Shown here: positions 55,432 through 64,000 of the stretch, piece by piece | Layout of the letters: the number at the start of each line of letters is the position of its first letter | How positions within the stretch are numbered: the stretch's first letter is position 1 | Origin: Bacteroidota bacterium | GTDB lineage: Bacteria > Bacteroidota > Ignavibacteria > SZUA-365 | Assembly (NCBI GenBank): GCA_023432805.1 | Contig: JAEYUG010000093.1 | Span: forward strand, 1-64,000 | DNA: 64,000 bases | Direction: 5' to 3' | Translations under genes and position numbers: made by a program | The notes under the pieces: generated by a model | Seen by the model: the letters and a program-made list of their open reading frames with translations, nothing else | Told to the model about the DNA's origin: nothing | The model's database searches: none

Positions 55432-56796
55432 ATGGCCCTTATCGACGATCATCTCACACCCCCGCGTCTCGACGTTCTCATCGTCGATGACGAGATCAAC
55501 ATCCGTCGGACACTCGGGGTGTGCCTGGAGTCTCGAGGGTATGAAGTCGTAGCCGTCGCGAGTGCACACGAAGCGCGGATGGAGACTTCACGCCGTGCGT
55601 TCGATCTTGCCTTTCTTGATCTTCGTCTGGGTACCGAGAATGGTCTCGATCTCATCCCAGAATTGCTCGGGTCCTGTCCGTGGATGAAGATCATCGTCAT
55701 CACGGCGTACGCGTCGATCGAAACAGCCGTGGAGGCATTGCACCGCGGCGCAGCAGATTACATCGCCAAGCCCTTCACACCAGAGCAGGTTGATCTCGTG
55801 ACGGATCGCCTGATGCAGCTGCGTGCGATGGAACAGCGCATCGCTACGCTCAGTGAGGACCTGGCGCGATTGCATCCTCGTGTGGCCTTCCAGTCGCACT
55901 ATCCCGAGATGCTGCGCGCTGTCGAAATCGCACGGCAGGTTGCTCCGAGCGAGGCGGTGGTGTTGCTCCGGGGTCCGAGTGGTACGGGAAAGTCAGTACT
56001 CGCGCACGCGATCCACGGTTGGAGCACGCGTGCCGCGAGACCTTTCGGAATCATCTCCTGCCCTTCACTCAGTGCGGACCTGCTCGAGAGCGAACTCTTC
56101 GGTCATGTGAAGGGGGCGTTCACCGGTGCCATCCGCGACAATCCGGGCCGTATCGCCGCCTGCGAAGGGGGTACGCTGTTCCTTGACGAGATCGGAGATC
56201 TGCCGGCTGCGCTGCAACCCAAACTCCTGCGTTTCGTGCAGGATCGCGCGTATGAGCGTGTCGGTGATGCGAAGACGCGTACGGCCGACGTGCGCATCAT
56301 CACAGCCACCAACACCGATCTGGAATCTGCTGTACGTGAAGGGCGGTTCCGGGAGGATCTCTACTACCGTTTGAACGTTATCCAGATCGATCTCCCATCC
56401 CTGCACGCACGTCCAGATGATGTGCAGGACATGGCTCATGATATGCTTGCCTTCTTCAGTGCACAGAATCACAAGTCCATACAAGACTTCAGTGGCGAGG
56501 CGATGCAGCGATTGCGCGATTATGCATGGCCGGGGAATGTGCGGGAGCTGCGCAACGTGATAGAGAGAGCCGCCATCCTCTGTACTGATCCCGTGATCGG
56601 CGTCAGTCATCTTCCTCCCTCGCTCGCACCCGTCGCACCGCAGATCCAGCTCGGCGACCATGTGTCGCTGGATCGCATCGAAAAAGAACACATCCGTCGC
56701 GTTCTTGCAACCACACGTTCGCTACAGGAGGCCGCCGATATTCTTGGGATGAACCAGGCAACACTCTGGCGCAAGCGCAGGGACTTCGAGATCTGA
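55432..56796 (+). CDS. NtrC-family sigma-54-dependent response regulator
   Basis: 454 residues. The receiver domain (about 14-128) has Asp19-Asp20, phosphoacceptor Asp63 in FLDLRLG, Thr in VITAYAS and Lys in IAKPFTP. The AAA+ domain has Walker A GPSGTGKS, the sigma-54 contact loop GAFTGA, Walker B GTLFLDEIGDL and the arginine finger region FREDLYYRLNV. The Fis-type HTH is at the end (LQEAADILGMNQATLWRKRR). It precedes a histidine kinase and kdpFABC in the same direction, so it is the probable activator of potassium uptake genes, as in many Bacteroidota. Confidence 0.93.
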   Translation: MALIDDHLTPPRLDVLIVDDEINIRRTLGVCLESRGYEVVAVASAHEARMETSRRAFDLAFLDLRLGTENGLDLIPELLGSCPWMKIIVITAYASIETAVEALHRGAADYIAKPFTPEQVDLVTDRLMQLRAMEQRIATLSEDLARLHPRVAFQSHYPEMLRAVEIARQVAPSEAVVLLRGPSGTGKSVLAHAIHGWSTRAARPFGIISCPSLSADLLESELFGHVKGAFTGAIRDNPGRIAACEGGTLFLDEIGDLPAALQPKLLRFVQDRAYERVGDAKTRTADVRIITATNTDLESAVREGRFREDLYYRLNVIQIDLPSLHARPDDVQDMAHDMLAFFSAQNHKSIQDFSGEAMQRLRDYAWPGNVRELRNVIERAAILCTDPVIGVSHLPPSLAPVAPQIQLGDHVSLDRIEKEHIRRVLATTRSLQEAADILGMNQATLWRKRRDFEI

Positions 56797-56822
56797 CTCC
56801 ATCGCATCCACCTTGGGAATCG

Positions 56823-56847
56823 ATCGCCTTGCATTATGCAAGGCGAT
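56823..56847. promoter_or_regulatory. Palindrome, candidate enhancer site for the NtrC-type regulator
   Basis: Perfect 11-bp arms ATCGCCTTGCA and TGCAAGGCGAT flank a TTA spacer. It lies 27 bases after the regulator stop and about 80-100 bp upstream of a sigma-54-like promoter, the normal distance for an upstream activating sequence. A half-site ATGCAAGGTG follows near 56868. It could instead act as a terminator hairpin, but no T-run follows. Confidence 0.5.
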
Positions 56848-56926
56848 GTGCCGACCGTCATTGAAAGATGCAAGGTGTGCAGGGTCCGATGACCCGCATC
56901 GGGCGCTGTGACGCCATGTTGATGGC

Positions 56927-56942
56927 TGGCATGTGATGTGCA
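56927..56942 (+). promoter_or_regulatory. Sigma-54-like promoter before kinase-kdp genes
   Basis: TGGCATGTGATGTGCA places GG (56928-56929) and GC (56940-56941) with ten bases between them, close to the consensus TGGCAC-N5-TTGCA. The transcript would start near 56952, giving a very short leader before the ATG at 56968. Support comes from the adjacent sigma-54 activator gene. Confidence 0.45.
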
Positions 56943-56967
56943 CGTCTCTCTGACGGAGGTTGTGCAC

Positions 56968-58791
56968 ATGATCGGCATCAGACAAAAACTCATTCTCGGC
57001 AACATCAGCTTCCTCACACTCATCGCGGTGATCGGGATCATCACGATCATTCAGATCGATCAGCTCGGTCTGGCGATCGATGTGATCCTCAAACAGAACT
57101 ACCGCAGTGTCGTGGCCTGCCAGGACATGAAGGAGTCGCTCGAACGGATGGACAGCGGTCTGCTGTTTACTCTCGCGGGGGACGACGCGGCGGGGGACAG
57201 CCTCATCGCGCAGAACACGCCAGTGTTTACGGCAGCCCTCCATGCAGCGCTGCACAACATCACGATGCCGGGTGAGGGTGAACGTGCCCGTCGACTTGAA
57301 CGGCGCTTTGCGGCATTCGTCGACGGGATGCGTGACTTCCGCGATGCCCGCCTTCCACACGCGCAGCGGCGTGCCTTCTACCTGGATACGCTGCAACCGA
57401 TGTTTCTGGAGATGAAGGACGTCGCACAGGATATCCTTCTGATGAACCAGCAGAGCATGGTCGATGCAAATGACAGTGCTCGGAGGCAGGCGGATTCTGC
57501 ACGCCGGCGCATGATCTGGGCGATTGTTGTGTCGGCGCTGATTGCAGCGGCCTCCTCCTTCCTTGCACATCGATGGATTCTCCGTCCGGTCAACAGGCTT
57601 CTGGAATCCACGAACGACATCCGGAACGGCAATCTCGATCTGGTCATCGAGGTGACATCGCATGACGAGATCGGGAAGCTGTCGGAGTCGTTCAATGAGA
57701 TGACCGCGGCATTGCGCCGTGCGCGTGCGTCGGATCGCGTCTCCCTGCAACGATCGCGGCGCGCGACCGAGGAGGTGTTCAAGGCACTTCCCTCCGTCAT
57801 TGCAGTGCTCGACCCCGAGGGTCGCGTCGAAGTTGCGACCGAAGGTGCGGAGAGGTACTTCGGGCTGAGGCCTGGGACTTCTGCAACCACACTCTCGTAC
57901 CCATGGCTCGAACCGCTTCTGCACCGGGCCTTGATCGACAATTGCCAGGTCGAGGCCGCAGCACCGGAAGGGTACGTGCAGAAGTCCATTGACAATCGGG
58001 AGCATTTCTTCCACCCCATGCTCGTTCCCATCCCCGTCTCCGGCAGGCACGGTGAACCGACCGGGGCGGCGCTGATCCTCAAGGAAGTCACCCAGACGAT
58101 GGAACAGCGTGAACTCAAACGCGGTGTGGTGTCCACGCTCTCGCATCAGCTCAGGACTCCACTGACCTCGTTGCGCATGTCGATTCACATCCTTCTCGAG
58201 GAACGGGTAGGCTCGCTCACAGCCAAGCAGGCTGAACTTCTCATGGCCGCACGGGATGAAAGCGAGCGTCTGGTGGGGACGCTTGATGATCTGCTGAATC
58301 TCAGTCGCATCGAGGCAGGGAAGGGAAATCTCACGTTGCGCCCTGTCGATCCACGATCTCTCGTTGCGGACGCGGTGACGGTATTCGAGGTCGAGGCACG
58401 GGATCGGGGGATCGCGCTCGCACTCGACCTCCCGCAGGACCTCCCGCAGGTCATGGCAGATGCGCGGAAGATACAGCACGTGTATGCGAATCTGCTGGGA
58501 AACGCCCTGCGTTTCACCATGCCCGGCGGTGTCATCACCCTCGGTGCACGGCTCCTCTCGGATTGTGTCGAGTTTCGTGTTGCAGACACAGGTCAAGGGA
58601 TCGCGCGGGAGAACCTCCCCAGGCTCTTCGAGCCCTTCTACCGCGTTCCCGGTCAAGCCTCCGATTCCGGCGTCGGCCTGGGCCTTTCGATCGCACGTGA
58701 GATCATTCTCGCTCACGCTGGCGACATGGGTGTCGAGAGCGAACCCGGTATCGGAAGCACCTTCCACTTCACACTCCGCACATCCGACTAG
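56968..58791 (+). CDS. Membrane sensor histidine kinase (HAMP-PAS-HisKA-HATPase)
   Basis: 607 residues from ATG 56968 with GGAGG eight bases upstream. Two membrane helices (ISFLTLIAVIGIITIIQI; AIVVSALIAAASSFLAHRW) frame a periplasmic four-helix sensor. A HAMP domain follows (about 205-255), then a PAS-like domain (VFKALPSVIAVLDPEGRVEV). The kinase core has His393 in TLSHQLRTPL, an N box YANLLGNALRF, G1 DTGQGIA and G2 GVGLGLSI. It resembles KinB-type kinases and is the likely partner of the regulator encoded just upstream. It is nine bases from kdpF, so it probably co-transcribes with the transporter. Confidence 0.92.
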   Translation: MIGIRQKLILGNISFLTLIAVIGIITIIQIDQLGLAIDVILKQNYRSVVACQDMKESLERMDSGLLFTLAGDDAAGDSLIAQNTPVFTAALHAALHNITMPGEGERARRLERRFAAFVDGMRDFRDARLPHAQRRAFYLDTLQPMFLEMKDVAQDILLMNQQSMVDANDSARRQADSARRRMIWAIVVSALIAAASSFLAHRWILRPVNRLLESTNDIRNGNLDLVIEVTSHDEIGKLSESFNEMTAALRRARASDRVSLQRSRRATEEVFKALPSVIAVLDPEGRVEVATEGAERYFGLRPGTSATTLSYPWLEPLLHRALIDNCQVEAAAPEGYVQKSIDNREHFFHPMLVPIPVSGRHGEPTGAALILKEVTQTMEQRELKRGVVSTLSHQLRTPLTSLRMSIHILLEERVGSLTAKQAELLMAARDESERLVGTLDDLLNLSRIEAGKGNLTLRPVDPRSLVADAVTVFEVEARDRGIALALDLPQDLPQVMADARKIQHVYANLLGNALRFTMPGGVITLGARLLSDCVEFRVADTGQGIARENLPRLFEPFYRVPGQASDSGVGLGLSIAREIILAHAGDMGVESEPGIGSTFHFTLRTSD

Positions 58792-58800
58792 GAGGCGTTC

Positions 58801-58881
58801 ATGTTGATCATCACCGGGGTGGCCGCCATCATGTGCCTCGCCTACCTCGTGTACGCCATCATTCATCCGGAACGATTCTGA
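58801..58881 (+). CDS. kdpF: K+-transporting ATPase small subunit KdpF
   Basis: 26 residues, MLIITGVAAIMCLAYLVYAI and then IHPERF, a single hydrophobic helix ending in the typical P-E-[RK]-F motif. A strong GGAGG lies before the ATG. It is placed directly before kdpA, as in other kdp operons. KdpF stabilises the KdpABC complex in the membrane. Confidence 0.93.
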   Translation: MLIITGVAAIMCLAYLVYAIIHPERF

Positions 58882-58893
58882 ACGGTCCCGACC

Positions 58894-60567
58894 ATGCACA
58901 TTCCCATCCTGCTTCTGATCATCGGTGTCCCTGCCCTGCTTTCTTGGCCATTGGGTCGCTACCTGACTCGGGTGATGCACCCCGACGCACGGACCGGCAC
59001 GTTGCACGCGACCATCGAGTGCTGGATTCTGCGCATCGCCGGGTCGGCGGGTTACCGAAGTCAGAATTGGAAGACGTATGCTGTTTCCCTGCTCGTCGTC
59101 AACGGTCTGATGTTCATCGTCGGCGGTGGGATACTCGCGTTCCAACAATGGTTGCCCTGGAATCCTGATGGGAGGGGCGGCCTGGATCCATCACTCGTGT
59201 TCCACACGGCCGCGTCCTTCCTGACAAACACGAACCAGCAGCATTATGCAGGCGAGGTGTCACTCAGCCACTTCTCGCAAGTGTTCGGCCTCATGTGGCT
59301 GCAGTTTCTTTCCGCAGCCACCGGGCTGGCTGCACTGGCGGCACTCGCCCGCGTGCTGGCCGGATCCATCGATGTCGGCAATTTCTTTCAGGATCTTCTC
59401 AGGGCGACTATCCTGGTGCTGCTGCCCTTGTCCCTCGCGTCGGCAGTGCTGCTGGTGCTGGCGGGCGTTCCCATGACGCTGGAGGGTGCGGTGACTGTTC
59501 GGACGCTTGAAGGGGTGATGCAGTCGATTGCACGGGGTCCGGTTGCTGCATTCGTTGCGATCAAACAGGTCGGCACCAATGGCGGGGGATTTTTCGGAGC
59601 GAACGCGGCACACCCGTTCGAGAATCCTTCGCAGCTCACCAATGCCATCGAGTGTGCGCTGATCTTCCTGCTTCCGATGTCATCGGTGTGGATGTTCGGG
59701 CGCATCACCCGACGCATGCGACATGCCATCGTGATCTGGGCAGTCATGGCCATATTGCTTGCAAGCATGGTGGTGCTGGCCGACGCCGGAGAACATGCGC
59801 CTGCACGTGCGATGGCGGGGCTCCCCGTTCAGGTCGCACCGAATCTCGAGGGCAAGGAACTGCGATGTGGTGTGGCGGCCTCGTCGCTGTGGGGTGCAGC
59901 GACGACCGCGACCAGCAACGGGTCCGTCAACAGCATGCACGACAGTTTCAATCCCCTCACCTCGCTCGTGACCCTTTCCGGCATGTGGATGAACGTCGCA
60001 TTCGGCGGAGTGGGTGTGGGCTTCCTGAACATGTTCATCTACATCATCATCGGTGTCTTCATCAGCGGCATGATGGTCGGACGCACGCCGGAGTATTTCA
60101 ACCGCAGAGTGGAGACTCCGGAGATGAAGCTCGCCGTGTTGACGTTGCTTCTTCATCCGTTCCTGATTCTCGGTGGAACGGCGCTCTTCGCTGTAACCGG
60201 CTGGGGCGGGAGCGCAATTCACAATCCAGGGGCGCACGGATTCACGGAGATTCTCTACGAGTTCAGTTCAGCTGCAGCGAACAACGGGTCCGGTTTCGAG
60301 GGTCTTGCCGATGCGACACCGGCGTGGAACGTCGTGACCGGCATGATCATGCTGGCGGGCCGCTTCATCCCCATCCTCCTGCCGCTCGCCATTGGCGGCT
60401 TGCTGGCAACGAAGAAGTCCACACCGGAAACGTCCGGCACCCTTCGTACCGACACGGTGTTGTTCGGCGTCATCATTGCGGGATGCGTCGTGTTCATCGG
60501 TGCCCTGCTGTTCCTGCCGGTTGCTGTACTCGGGCCCATGGCCGAGCACCTCACGGCAGGCATGTAA
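58894..60567 (+). CDS. kdpA: Potassium-transporting ATPase potassium-binding subunit KdpA
   Basis: 557 residues, about ten membrane helices, normal family length. Selectivity-filter-like segments are visible: SFLTNTNQQHYAGE, KQVGTNGGGFFGANAAHPFE, TTATSNGSVNSMHDSFNP and SSAAANNGSGFEGL. KdpA forms the K+ channel-like part of the high-affinity Kdp pump. It starts 12 bases after kdpF. Confidence 0.97.
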   Translation: MHIPILLLIIGVPALLSWPLGRYLTRVMHPDARTGTLHATIECWILRIAGSAGYRSQNWKTYAVSLLVVNGLMFIVGGGILAFQQWLPWNPDGRGGLDPSLVFHTAASFLTNTNQQHYAGEVSLSHFSQVFGLMWLQFLSAATGLAALAALARVLAGSIDVGNFFQDLLRATILVLLPLSLASAVLLVLAGVPMTLEGAVTVRTLEGVMQSIARGPVAAFVAIKQVGTNGGGFFGANAAHPFENPSQLTNAIECALIFLLPMSSVWMFGRITRRMRHAIVIWAVMAILLASMVVLADAGEHAPARAMAGLPVQVAPNLEGKELRCGVAASSLWGAATTATSNGSVNSMHDSFNPLTSLVTLSGMWMNVAFGGVGVGFLNMFIYIIIGVFISGMMVGRTPEYFNRRVETPEMKLAVLTLLLHPFLILGGTALFAVTGWGGSAIHNPGAHGFTEILYEFSSAAANNGSGFEGLADATPAWNVVTGMIMLAGRFIPILLPLAIGGLLATKKSTPETSGTLRTDTVLFGVIIAGCVVFIGALLFLPVAVLGPMAEHLTAGM

Positions 60568-60594
60568 CCTCATCGCCCACACGGACCGAATCAC

Positions 60595-62676
60595 ATGATC
60601 AGTACCACTCCCGACAATGTGCATGCGAAACTTGCACGTCGTCATGCTCGCCAGGCATCACTCTTCGAACGCTCGCTCGTGCGCACGGCTGTTGTCCGCG
60701 CGTTCAGCATGCTTCACCCGCGAAGCATGGCACGCAATCCGGTCATGTTCGTCACCGCAGTCGGTGCCGCATTGAGTACGCTGGTGCTCGTACACGACGC
60801 AGTCAACGACGCACCGATCGCGTACACTGCCATGGTGACAGTCATTCTCTGGGTGACCGTCCTCTTCGCAAATTTTGCCGAAGCCCTGGCCGAGGCGCGC
60901 GGCAGGGCGCAGGCAGACACACTCAAGCACACGAGGAAGGCGACAACTGCATGCAGAATCACCCAGGCTGGCGAAGAGCGTATCCCATCTGACCAGCTGT
61001 CCATCGGAGATCTCGTTCTCGTGGCAACTGGCGAGATCATACCCGGCGACGGCGAGGTTGTGGAAGGTGCTGCGTCCGTGGATGAGTCCGCGATTACAGG
61101 CGAGTCCGCTCCCGTTGTGCGCGAGGCCGGTGGCGACCGTTCCGGCGTCACCGGTGGGACGCGTGTCTTGTCGGACCACATCATTATCCGCATCTCGACC
61201 GGGGCGGGGGGCTCGTATCTCGATCGCATGATCGCGCTCGTCGAAGGTGCGGAACGGCAGAAGACGCCGAATGAACGCGCGCTCACCGTGACGCTGGCCG
61301 GACTCACGCTCGGCTTCCTCATCGTGACGACAGCACTCTGGCCCATCGGGCGTTACTTCGATCTCGATCTTCCGATTCCCACGCTCATCGCATTGATGGT
61401 CTGCCTTATTCCGACCACGATTGGTGCCCTGCTGTCCGCCATCGGTCTTGCAGGGATGGATCGAGCCCTCTCGGCGAACGTGCTAGCCAAGAGCGGAAAG
61501 GCGGTGGAGCTTGCGGGTGACATCGACACGCTGCTGCTCGACAAGACCGGGACGATCACCATGGGCGATCGCCAGGCGACCGCGTTCCTTCCCCTTGCAG
61601 GTGTGAGCCCTGCGCGGCTTGCGGAAGCAGCGGTCTGTGCATCCTTCGGCGATCAGACCCCCGAGGGACGATCGATCGTGCGGCTCGGTTCCAGCATGCT
61701 CGGCGAGCACATGCCGCTCGAATCCCAGGATGCCGTGGTGATCCCGTTTTCCGCTCAGACGCGTCTCAGCGGTCTCGACCTTCCTGATGGACGGAGTTAT
61801 CGCAAGGGTGCGATGGATGCACTCCGTGCGCTCGCAGGATCAATTGACGGCGAGGCGGACATCGAACACCTTCAGCGGATTGTAGATGCTGTCGCGAGAG
61901 AAGGGAGCACACCGATCGTCGTCGCCGAGAATTCCGTGCTTCTCGGAGTAGTAGCCCTTGCCGACGTTCTCAAACCGGGCATCCGTGACCGTTTCGAGCG
62001 TCTGCGTGCGATGGGTCTCCGCGTGGTGATGGTGACAGGAGACAATCCGCTCACGGCGGCGGCCATTGCAGCGCAGGCCGGAGTCGATGACTACATCGCC
62101 GAGGCGCGGCCCGAAGACAAGCTCGCGTACATCCGCCGGGAGCAGCGCAATGGCCGACTCATTGCGATGATGGGGGATGGGACGAATGACGCTCCCGCAC
62201 TTGCGCAGGCAGACATCGGTGTCGCCATGAATTCCGGGACGCAGGCAGCAAAGGAGGCAGGGAACATGGTGGATCTTGACAGTGATCCGACAAAACTCAT
62301 CGAGGTGATCGAGATCGGGAAACAGCTCCTGATGACGCGTGGCGCCCTGACCACCTTCTCGCTCGCAAACGATGTTGCGAAGTACTTTGCCATCATCCCT
62401 GCGATGTTCATGCTTGCATTTCCGCAACTGGCGGCACTCAACATCATGTCACTCGCCTCATCGCAGAGTGCAATCCTATCCGCGCTGATCTTCAATGCGC
62501 TCGTCATCCCTCTGCTCATCCCCGTCGCCCTGCGTGGCGTTCGCTACAGACCGATGCCTGCCGACGGTCTGCTCGCCCGCAACCTCCTCATCTATGGTCT
62601 CGGAGGCATGATCACCCCCTTTGCCGGCATCAAGATCATCGATCTCGTCCTGACGCTGACAGGTATCTTCACGTGA
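60595..62676 (+). CDS. kdpB: Potassium-transporting ATPase ATP-binding subunit KdpB
   Basis: 693 residues. P-type ATPase motifs are TGES in the actuator domain, phosphorylated Asp316 in LLDKTGTITMG, nucleotide-domain RKGAMDALR, and hinge VTGDNPLT with MMGDGTNDAPALAQ. Membrane helices bracket the cytoplasmic domains. It couples ATP hydrolysis to K+ import through KdpA. It lies 27 bases after kdpA and 7 bases before kdpC. Confidence 0.97.
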   Translation: MISTTPDNVHAKLARRHARQASLFERSLVRTAVVRAFSMLHPRSMARNPVMFVTAVGAALSTLVLVHDAVNDAPIAYTAMVTVILWVTVLFANFAEALAEARGRAQADTLKHTRKATTACRITQAGEERIPSDQLSIGDLVLVATGEIIPGDGEVVEGAASVDESAITGESAPVVREAGGDRSGVTGGTRVLSDHIIIRISTGAGGSYLDRMIALVEGAERQKTPNERALTVTLAGLTLGFLIVTTALWPIGRYFDLDLPIPTLIALMVCLIPTTIGALLSAIGLAGMDRALSANVLAKSGKAVELAGDIDTLLLDKTGTITMGDRQATAFLPLAGVSPARLAEAAVCASFGDQTPEGRSIVRLGSSMLGEHMPLESQDAVVIPFSAQTRLSGLDLPDGRSYRKGAMDALRALAGSIDGEADIEHLQRIVDAVAREGSTPIVVAENSVLLGVVALADVLKPGIRDRFERLRAMGLRVVMVTGDNPLTAAAIAAQAGVDDYIAEARPEDKLAYIRREQRNGRLIAMMGDGTNDAPALAQADIGVAMNSGTQAAKEAGNMVDLDSDPTKLIEVIEIGKQLLMTRGALTTFSLANDVAKYFAIIPAMFMLAFPQLAALNIMSLASSQSAILSALIFNALVIPLLIPVALRGVRYRPMPADGLLARNLLIYGLGGMITPFAGIKIIDLVLTLTGIFT

Positions 62677-62683
62677 GGCTCGA

Positions 62684-63283
62684 ATGAACAGCATCATATC
62701 CTCTCGCGAGTTCCGCGACGAACTCGCATCCTCACTCAGAGTCGCGGCTGCCACCATGCTCGTCTGCTGTGTCATCTACGGAGCTGCCGTGTTCGCAATC
62801 GCCCGCGTTCTTGCACCCAGCAGTGCGGATGGATCACTGGTCCACCTGCGCGACGGGTCGGCAGTCGGCAGCGAACTCATTGCCCAGTCCTTCACGTCGC
62901 CAGGATACTTCCACTCCAGGCCTTCGTCGTGTGGATACAACGCGGCTGCGTCAGGTGGCAGCAACATCTCACCCACATCTCCGGTGCTGCGGGCATCGGC
63001 GCTGCAGAACCTCACTCAATACGGTGCTTCGATGGAACAGCCCATCCCGCTTGATCTCGTGACGTCTTCGGGCAGTGGCCTCGATCCTCACATCACCTTG
63101 GCTGCAGCACGCTATCAGGCCGCACGTGTGGCAGCCGCACGGGGATACTCCGTGGAACTGGTGATGCGTTGTGTGGGTGCATCGCTCGAGCTGCCGCTCA
63201 TTGCTGGAACGAACGACACACTGGTGCATGTCTTACGCACCAACATGCTGCTGGACGGCAGGGGAGAGGGACATGTCTGGTGA
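62684..63283 (+). CDS. kdpC: Potassium-transporting ATPase subunit KdpC
   Basis: 199 residues. One N-terminal helix (VAAATMLVCCVIYGAAVFAI) is followed by a periplasmic domain with the family motifs GSELIAQSFTSPGYFHSRPS, ASGGSNISPTSP and VTSSGSGLDPHITLAAARYQ. KdpC stabilises the pump and increases ATP affinity of KdpB. Its stop lies 11 bases inside the kdpD reading frame. Confidence 0.96.
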   Translation: MNSIISSREFRDELASSLRVAAATMLVCCVIYGAAVFAIARVLAPSSADGSLVHLRDGSAVGSELIAQSFTSPGYFHSRPSSCGYNAAASGGSNISPTSPVLRASALQNLTQYGASMEQPIPLDLVTSSGSGLDPHITLAAARYQAARVAAARGYSVELVMRCVGASLELPLIAGTNDTLVHVLRTNMLLDGRGEGHVW

Positions 63284-64000
63284 ACGTGCGGAGAATTTTC
63301 TCCGGATGATCCGGCGTGCGCAGCGCGGCCGTCTTCGAATCTACCTCGGATATGCAGCAGGTGTGGGCAAGACCTACCAGATGCTGGAGGAAGCGCACCG
63401 GCTCTGCGCCGACGGCATCAGTGTCGTCGTCGGCATCGTTGAAACGCACGGTCGCAGTGAGACAACGCGTCTGCTTGACGGTCTTGCCATGCTCCCACGT
63501 CGTAACATGCGTCACCATGGCATCGTGCTCGAGGAATTCGATCTCGATGCAGTACTCGCCAGGAAACCTGATGTCGTTCTTGTCGACGAACTCGCGCACA
63601 CGAACGTGCCGGGGAGCAGGAATGCGAAGCGTTGGCAGGACGTGGAGGAGATACTTGCGGCGGGCATTCACGTCATCTCGACACTCAATGTTCAGCATCT
63701 CGAGAGCTTGTACGAGACCGTTGAAAGAGCGACCGGCGTGCGTGTGCGTGAGCGCATCCCTGATCGTGTCGTTGCGGAGGCTGATTCAATCGTAAACGTG
63801 GACATCACACCGGAGGATCTGCGCCGACGGTTGATGGAAGGGAAGGTCTATACAAGCGAGCGCATCGAAACCGCGCTTGCGCATTTCTTCACAGAGAGCA
63901 ATCTCGGGCAGTTGCGCGAACTCACGCTCCGCGAACTTGCAGCGCAGATCGATGCGCGCAGTCGGGACCCGGAGATCAGGGAACGTGGTGTACATCCCGA
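63273..64000 (+). CDS. kdpD: Osmosensitive K+ sensor protein KdpD, N-terminal part (partial)
   Basis: The frame opens with ATG 63273 (MSGERAENFLRMIRRAQRGR), GGGAG upstream, and stays open to the end of the window (242 codons seen). It shows the KdpD-type P-loop domain: Walker A YLGYAAGVGKTYQML, GIVETHGRSET, Walker B DVVLVDELAHTNVPGSR, and STLNVQHLESL. The Usp and any kinase domains lie beyond the window, so it cannot be said whether this is a full KdpD kinase or the short kinase-less form often found in Bacteroidota. The separate kinase at 56968 makes the short form plausible. Confidence 0.93.
   Translation, partial: MSGERAENFLRMIRRAQRGRLRIYLGYAAGVGKTYQMLEEAHRLCADGISVVVGIVETHGRSETTRLLDGLAMLPRRNMRHHGIVLEEFDLDAVLARKPDVVLVDELAHTNVPGSRNAKRWQDVEEILAAGIHVISTLNVQHLESLYETVERATGVRVRERIPDRVVAEADSIVNVDITPEDLRRRLMEGKVYTSERIETALAHFFTESNLGQLRELTLRELAAQIDARSRDPEIRERGVHP

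Noticed and set aside
56823..56847. Rho-independent terminator of the response regulator gene
   Set aside because: The stem is perfect but no T-run follows, and its distance to a sigma-54-like site suits a binding site better; termination is not excluded.

Overview
Chromosomal window from a GC-rich bacterium that looks like a member of the Bacteroidota/Chlorobiota/Kapabacteria (FCB) group. The evidence is a large secreted protein ending in a type IX secretion (T9SS) sorting domain (51.9-55.2 kb), a Bacteroidota-type promoter (TAnnTTTG) in front of a recombinase gene (20.7 kb), a DUF4846 protein, and a sigma-54-linked kdp cluster of the kind seen in Bacteroidota. The genus cannot be assigned from the sequence.

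Layout. (1) 0-14.3 kb is a host backbone. It holds a HEAT-like 3' gene fragment, a DUF4143 ATPase behind a duplicated intergenic repeat, a secreted DUF4846 protein, a TlpA-like thioredoxin protein, and a STAS / ECF sigma / membrane anti-sigma-like operon whose last product carries a long nonapeptide-repeat domain. A surface metallopeptidase-propeller-barrel protein, a PrsW protease, a hybrid-size histidine kinase and a broken MACPF (perforin-like) lipoprotein gene follow. (2) 14.39-39.87 kb is an integrative genomic island in tRNA-Gly(CCC), bounded by 20-bp direct repeats of the tRNA 5' half. It carries its own tyrosine integrase and an excisionase-like HTH protein at the right end. Its cargo is defence: a STAND NTPase with an N-terminal nuclease-like domain, a Cre-like recombinase beside a lox/rox-like palindrome, and a complete BREX type 3 operon (brxF-brxC-pglXI-brxHII-pglZ-brxA). 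A 918-aa SIR2-domain gene is spliced into this operon between pglXI and brxHII. (3) 40-51.7 kb lies outside the island repeat but extends the defence cluster: an AAA ATPase + DUF4276 (Toprim-like) pair, a type I restriction-modification operon with a GmrSD-like DUF262/HNH nuclease between hsdM and hsdS, and a PD-(D/E)XK protein. (4) 51.9-64 kb returns to backbone: the T9SS cargo protein, then a sigma-54 response regulator, a histidine kinase, kdpF (26 codons), kdpA, kdpB, kdpC and the start of kdpD.

How the genes fit together. The right end of the island reads as one mobile defence locus. BREX would methylate self DNA (PglX) and block phage replication, and the SIR2 protein is positioned to act as an NAD-consuming effector under the same transcription. 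The STAND protein and the flanking ATPase/Toprim, type I RM and GmrSD-like genes provide further layers. In the kdp cluster a palindrome and a sigma-54-like promoter lie between the regulator and kinase genes, suggesting that the NtrC-family regulator drives the kinase-kdp transcript. No CRISPR array, rRNA or complete insertion sequence was seen.
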